64,000 nucleotides of DNA from Rhodospirillales bacterium (GTDB lineage: Bacteria > Pseudomonadota > Alphaproteobacteria > Micavibrionales > Micavibrionaceae), in contig JACKIV010000001.1 in assembly GCA_020638285.1 (NCBI GenBank), positions 310,001-374,000 of the forward strand, written 5' to 3'. Of this stretch, positions 60,634-64,000 are shown one piece after another. Below the pieces are notes generated by a model, which saw nothing but the letters and a program-made list of their open reading frames with translations, had not been told where the DNA came from and made no database searches. How positions within the stretch are numbered: position 1 is the stretch's first letter; each line of letters opens with the position of its first letter. A program made the translations under genes and the position numbers.

Positions 60634-61692
60634 CTATGTCAGGTCTTTCTTCATCCGTTTTCCGGGTGTGGGGGCAGCGGCGACCTGATTGCGGCCATTG
60701 TGCTTGGCTGTGTACAGGGCTGCGTCTGCGCGTTCGATCAGATCCTCGATCGACTCGCCATTATAGTATTCGGCCACGCCGATAGACATGGTGATTCGGC
60801 CCATTTTCTCACCGTTGGAGCGATTGATGATGTCTTTTGTGGCCAGAGTCCGGCGCAGATTTTCGCCCACGGCCACCCCGGCGCGCATTTCTGTTTCGGG
60901 GAGCAGGATGGCAAATTCCTCGCCGCCATAGCGGGCCGCAATGTCTCGTCCTTTCACTCCGTCGACGAGCGTTCGGGCAACAAGACGCAAGACCTGATCA
61001 CCCACCTGATGTCCGAAATTATCATTGAACCCCTTGAAGTGGTCAATATCCACCATAAGAAGGGTGAAAGTCACATTATTTGTGTCGGCTTCGCGGGCAA
61101 TCCTGCGGATTTCCTCATCAAAGGCTTTACGATTCGACAGGCCGGTCAGTCCGTCGGTCATGGCCTCGCGCCGGATGGTTTCAAGGTCACGCTGCAAGGC
61201 TTCCATTGCCTGCGTTGACTTATCAAGCTGGGCCTCCAGAGTTTTGTTCTGGACAACCATTTGTTCTGTGTCCGAAACAATGGCCTCCAGAATGACTTGC
61301 AGGTCTTCTGCGGTATTAACCCCGCCAAGCTTTTCCGTAACAGACTCCAGCGTGCCGCTATATTGCGATGTGGCGCTGCGCACATTTTTAACGACGCCGG
61401 CCACGTCACGGATGGCGGTGTTAAGTTGCTCTCCTGCCCGGCGGACTTTTTCTTCGCTGTGCGAAGGGCCCAGAAAGCGCTGGTGCAGTTCCTGACACCG
61501 CTCTTCTGTAAATTTCTGGCGATTGGCCACCAGAATATCAATAGCCCGATTTACGTCTGAATTGGCTCTTGAGTAATAGACGTACCAAAGTTCGAAATGA
61601 TCGGGGGTGGGGGCCAGCCCCTCCTTGTGCATGCGCTCCAGTGCGGCGCTTGCGAAATCGTTGGCTTGTGCAAGATCTTGAGTGTAGAGCAC
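60634..61692 (-). CDS. GGDEF diguanylate cyclase
   Basis: 352 residues. N-terminal helical domain (to about 170) with a Tyr-rich start (LWYVYYSRANSDVNRAIDIL), then a GGDEF domain with active site ARYGGEEFAILLP, magnesium-binding LMVDIDHFKGFND. The inhibitory site five residues before the signature is KGRD where RxxD is usual, so product inhibition may be weak. Makes c-di-GMP, which would fit control of motility in this flagellated organism. Confidence 0.93.
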   Translation of the reverse strand: MLYTQDLAQANDFASAALERMHKEGLAPTPDHFELWYVYYSRANSDVNRAIDILVANRQKFTEERCQELHQRFLGPSHSEEKVRRAGEQLNTAIRDVAGVVKNVRSATSQYSGTLESVTEKLGGVNTAEDLQVILEAIVSDTEQMVVQNKTLEAQLDKSTQAMEALQRDLETIRREAMTDGLTGLSNRKAFDEEIRRIAREADTNNVTFTLLMVDIDHFKGFNDNFGHQVGDQVLRLVARTLVDGVKGRDIAARYGGEEFAILLPETEMRAGVAVGENLRRTLATKDIINRSNGEKMGRITMSIGVAEYYNGESIEDLIERADAALYTAKHNGRNQVAAAPTPGKRMKKDLT

Positions 61693-61781
61693 GGGAGAAT
61701 CCTTGGGCGAGAGTAAACCTTTTCAATGTTACCAGTCTATTCCCTTCTGCAAAAGGGAAAAAGAAGGATGCAGGCGGATTG

Positions 61782-62369
61782 TTACATCGTATGCGGTGTT
61801 TCTTTCGTCGTTTCAGTTTTCGTTTGCTGAAGCAGCGGCAGAATCTCTTCGACCCGGTCTGCAACGGCAAAGAGTTTCCGGTCTTCGGGCCCGATGAATT
61901 CATGCGCCGCGAGGTGATCGAGAAGTCCAAGCAAGGGATCCCAATATCCGGCAATGTTGGCCAGAACGATCGGCTTATGGTGGAAATCGAGCTGGCGCCA
62001 TGTGAGGAGTTCAAAAAACTCGTCCAGTGTGCCGAGCCCGCCGGGCAGAATCACGAAGGCGTCCGAGCGTTTGAACATGGTGATTTTGCGCTCGTGCATG
62101 GATTTAACAACCACGAATTCGCTCACGCCGCTCTGGGAGTGAGCCAGTTCGCGTCTTTGAAGGTCTTCCGGAATGACCACGGTGACGGTTCCCTTTGCGT
62201 CAACGACGCTGGCTGAGATTTCTCCCATCACCCCGACATTGCCGCCGCACACGAGATTGATTTTTTCGGCGGCCAGAATTTTACCCAAAGCGGCAGCGGC
62301 GTTTTTATAGGCGTTGTTGACTCCGAACGCGCGTCCGCAATAGACGCAGATTGTTTTTATGGACTCCAT
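61782..62369 (-). CDS. LOG-family nucleotide phosphoribohydrolase
   Basis: 195 residues with the family motif PGGLGTLDEFFE and the N-terminal YCGRAFGVN, VCGGNVGVMGE. The family cleaves nucleoside 5'-monophosphates (cytokinin activation in plants; AMP-type substrates in bacteria). Divergent from psd. Confidence 0.92.
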   Translation of the reverse strand: MESIKTICVYCGRAFGVNNAYKNAAAALGKILAAEKINLVCGGNVGVMGEISASVVDAKGTVTVVIPEDLQRRELAHSQSGVSEFVVVKSMHERKITMFKRSDAFVILPGGLGTLDEFFELLTWRQLDFHHKPIVLANIAGYWDPLLGLLDHLAAHEFIGPEDRKLFAVADRVEEILPLLQQTKTETTKETPHTM

Positions 62370-62562
62370 TTTCGTGTTTTACCCTCTTTTGTTTTCCAGA
62401 TTGTCGCGCAGGCGCCGATTCTGGCCCTGCGGCATGAGTCTGACCCAATTTTACTCTGGGCGCAAATCCTTAAAATCTGCTATATTTCAGGAACGCCCCG
62501 CCGGAGAAAAGGCCAGGATGGGACGATATCTGGAAACTGAACCTTGCGGGAGTCTTCGCGGC

Positions 62563-63369
62563 ATGAACAATGATCCTTTCCAAAGCCAGACACCTGACGG
62601 CTCGCCGGACGGGACTCCGGATGTCGGGTATGACCCTGCCCATCCCAAAACATTCATGGGGGATTTGATCCGGACCATCCGGGGGACTGTCCTGGTGCCG
62701 ATTCATCCCGCCGGGTGGCCGTTTATTGCGGGGGCGGCCTTTATTGCCGTCGTTCTGGCCATGATTTCGGGATTTCTCGGGATGATTGGCCTGATTCTGG
62801 CGGTGTTCGTGCTGTATTTTTTCCGCGATCCTGTGCGGGTGGTGCCGGAGCGCGAGGGGCTTGTTGTTTCGCCTGCGGATGGATTGATTACCGCTATTAC
62901 AGAAAACGCACCCTGGCCACCGGAGGTTTCCGGTGCAGACATGCGGACCTCGACCCGAATCAGCATCTTCTTAAGTGTCTTTGATGTTCATGTGAATCGT
63001 GTGCCTCTGGCCGGGGTCGTGCGGCAGGTGACGCATCAGGCCGGATTGTTCCTGAATGCGGGTTCGCCCCGGTCCGCGCAGGAGAACGAGCGCTGTACGA
63101 CGGTTCTGGAAGCGCAGGATGGTCGTTCTCATGCGGTGGTCCAGATTGCAGGGCTGGTGGCCCGGCGGATTCTCAATGATCTGAAAGAAGGCCAGCGCGT
63201 CGAATCCGGTGGAAAAATGGGAATCATTCGTTTCGGAAGTCGGGTGGATGTCTATCTGCCCGAAGGGGTGAACGCTTTGGTGATGGAAGGCCAGCGCGCC
63301 GTGGGGGGGGAGACTGTTCTGGCGGATCTTGATTCGTCTGAAGATTCCCGGAAAGGAAGACGTCTGTGA
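62563..63369 (+). CDS. psd: Phosphatidylserine decarboxylase, short (PSD-B-like) type
   Basis: About 268 residues from the ATG at 62563; an earlier in-frame ATG at 62518 also has a fair ribosome-binding site. Two membrane segments (PFIAGAAFIAVVLAMISGFL), then the decarboxylase domain with SPADGLITAI, FDVHVNRVPLAG and the self-cleavage site RFGSR, whose Ser becomes the pyruvoyl group. Makes phosphatidylethanolamine from phosphatidylserine. Overlaps pssA by four bases (GTGA). Confidence 0.93.
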   Translation: MNNDPFQSQTPDGSPDGTPDVGYDPAHPKTFMGDLIRTIRGTVLVPIHPAGWPFIAGAAFIAVVLAMISGFLGMIGLILAVFVLYFFRDPVRVVPEREGLVVSPADGLITAITENAPWPPEVSGADMRTSTRISIFLSVFDVHVNRVPLAGVVRQVTHQAGLFLNAGSPRSAQENERCTTVLEAQDGRSHAVVQIAGLVARRILNDLKEGQRVESGGKMGIIRFGSRVDVYLPEGVNALVMEGQRAVGGETVLADLDSSEDSRKGRRL

Positions 63370-64000
63370 GCCGTGAACCTCTGTCCGATGAGATCCGGAG
63401 CGATCTGCGCCGGATTATCCGTTTGCATAAAATGATCCCGAATATTCTGACTCTTATGGCCCTGGCGGCGGGGATGAGCGCCATTCAGTTCGCTGTGCGT
63501 GGTCTGTGGGATCAGGCAGCCTGGGCGGTGGTGATTGCAGCCATTCTTGATTCTCTGGACGGGGCTACGGCGCGCCTGATTAAAGCCTCCAGCGATTTCG
63601 GCGCGCAGCTTGACAGTCTTTCGGATTTTCTGTCCTTTGGCGTCGCGCCCGCGTTTATTCTGTATATCTGGGTTCTGGACGATGCCGGAAAAGTCGGATG
63701 GATTGCGGTGCTGGTCTTTGCCATCGCCACGGCCTTGCGACTGGCCCGTTTTAACGTGATGCAGGCGCAGTCTCACACCCGCCCGAAATGGGCGCGCGGG
63801 TTTTTTGCGGGCGTTCCGGCGCCTGCCGGGGCGGGTTTGGCTCTTACGCCTTTGTTCATCTGGAACCAGTCCGAAGACTGGTCGCCCGTTCATGATTTTT
63901 TCAGCGACCTAGCGGCGGGAACGCCCTTGATCGCGCTGTGGACGATTCTGGTGGCCGGATTGATGGTCAGCCGCATCCCGACCTTCTCAACCAAGCAGCT
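63366..64000 (+). CDS. pssA: CDP-diacylglycerol-serine O-phosphatidyltransferase, 3' end cut by window edge
   Basis: GTG start at 63366 overlapping the psd stop; at least 211 codons to the edge without a stop. The CDP-alcohol phosphotransferase motif is visible: LDGATARLIKASSDFGAQLD then SLSD, giving DG-x2-AR-x8-G-x3-D-x3-D. Membrane segments fit the family. With psd it forms the phosphatidylethanolamine branch, and the order psd-pssA is common. Confidence 0.94.
   Translation, partial: MSREPLSDEIRSDLRRIIRLHKMIPNILTLMALAAGMSAIQFAVRGLWDQAAWAVVIAAILDSLDGATARLIKASSDFGAQLDSLSDFLSFGVAPAFILYIWVLDDAGKVGWIAVLVFAIATALRLARFNVMQAQSHTRPKWARGFFAGVPAPAGAGLALTPLFIWNQSEDWSPVHDFFSDLAAGTPLIALWTILVAGLMVSRIPTFSTKQ

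Overview
The window is a mostly chromosomal segment of a flagellated, Gram-negative alphaproteobacterium. The FlbT/FlaF flagellin regulators are largely an alphaproteobacterial trait. A GAAC-N7-GAAC operator of the alphaproteobacterial LexA type lies at 6618-6632. FtsZ ends in the tail DIPAFLRRQAN. Housekeeping DNA is GC-rich. I cannot place it to genus; an environmental Rhodospirillales- or Micavibrio-like lineage is a guess.

Layout. 1-16713 is core chromosome: a partial membrane protein, rho, rnd, ilvC, lysS, fabI, ruvB, a dnaK / small J-protein / dnaJ block, a RodZ-like gene, lysC, a rhomboid protease and an NlpD-like LysM/LytM lipoprotein. 16854-17247 holds tRNA-Arg(CCT) and a CAT-anticodon tRNA that I read as tRNA-Ile2. 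17248-38297 is about 21 kb of accessory DNA built of two tandem integrative elements. The 3' end of the CAT tRNA occurs three times (17231, 26457, 38298), and a large tyrosine integrase follows each of the first two copies. Each element carries a possible Rep-like gene, and each carries a copy of what looks like the same structured RNA fused to the start of a membrane-protein gene (19321-19563 and 32203-32428). Element I also has a D12 DNA adenine methylase, a ParB-like gene broken by a 7-bp tandem duplication, a serine recombinase with a candidate res site, and an AlbA_2/HATPase protein. Element II has a Rep-like gene preceded by a leader peptide and hairpin, a RarA-C-terminus-like gene overlapping a Xer-like recombinase gene, and a probable defence cluster: a Zn-hook ABC/SMC ATPase, a DUF2513 protein and a Cys-rich protein.

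38334-64000 returns to core chromosome: tRNA-Gly(CCC), yraN, rsmI and a divergent LpoA-like lipoprotein, a large protein with a FliK-like C-terminus, a resB-ccsA pair (System II cytochrome c maturation), ftsZ, a RatA/Coq10-like gene, bcp, several unknown genes including an HNH protein, tkt, a 63-residue duplicated-motif protein, serS, pcm, flaF-flbT, a DacC-like carboxypeptidase with a SPOR domain, a RapZ-like gene, a GGDEF cyclase, a LOG-family enzyme, psd and the start of pssA.

A repeat of about 220 bp occurs three times in intergenic DNA (6248, 38334, 51881). No rRNA operon, CRISPR array or intact insertion sequence was recognised. All assignments come from reading the sequence; no database search was possible.
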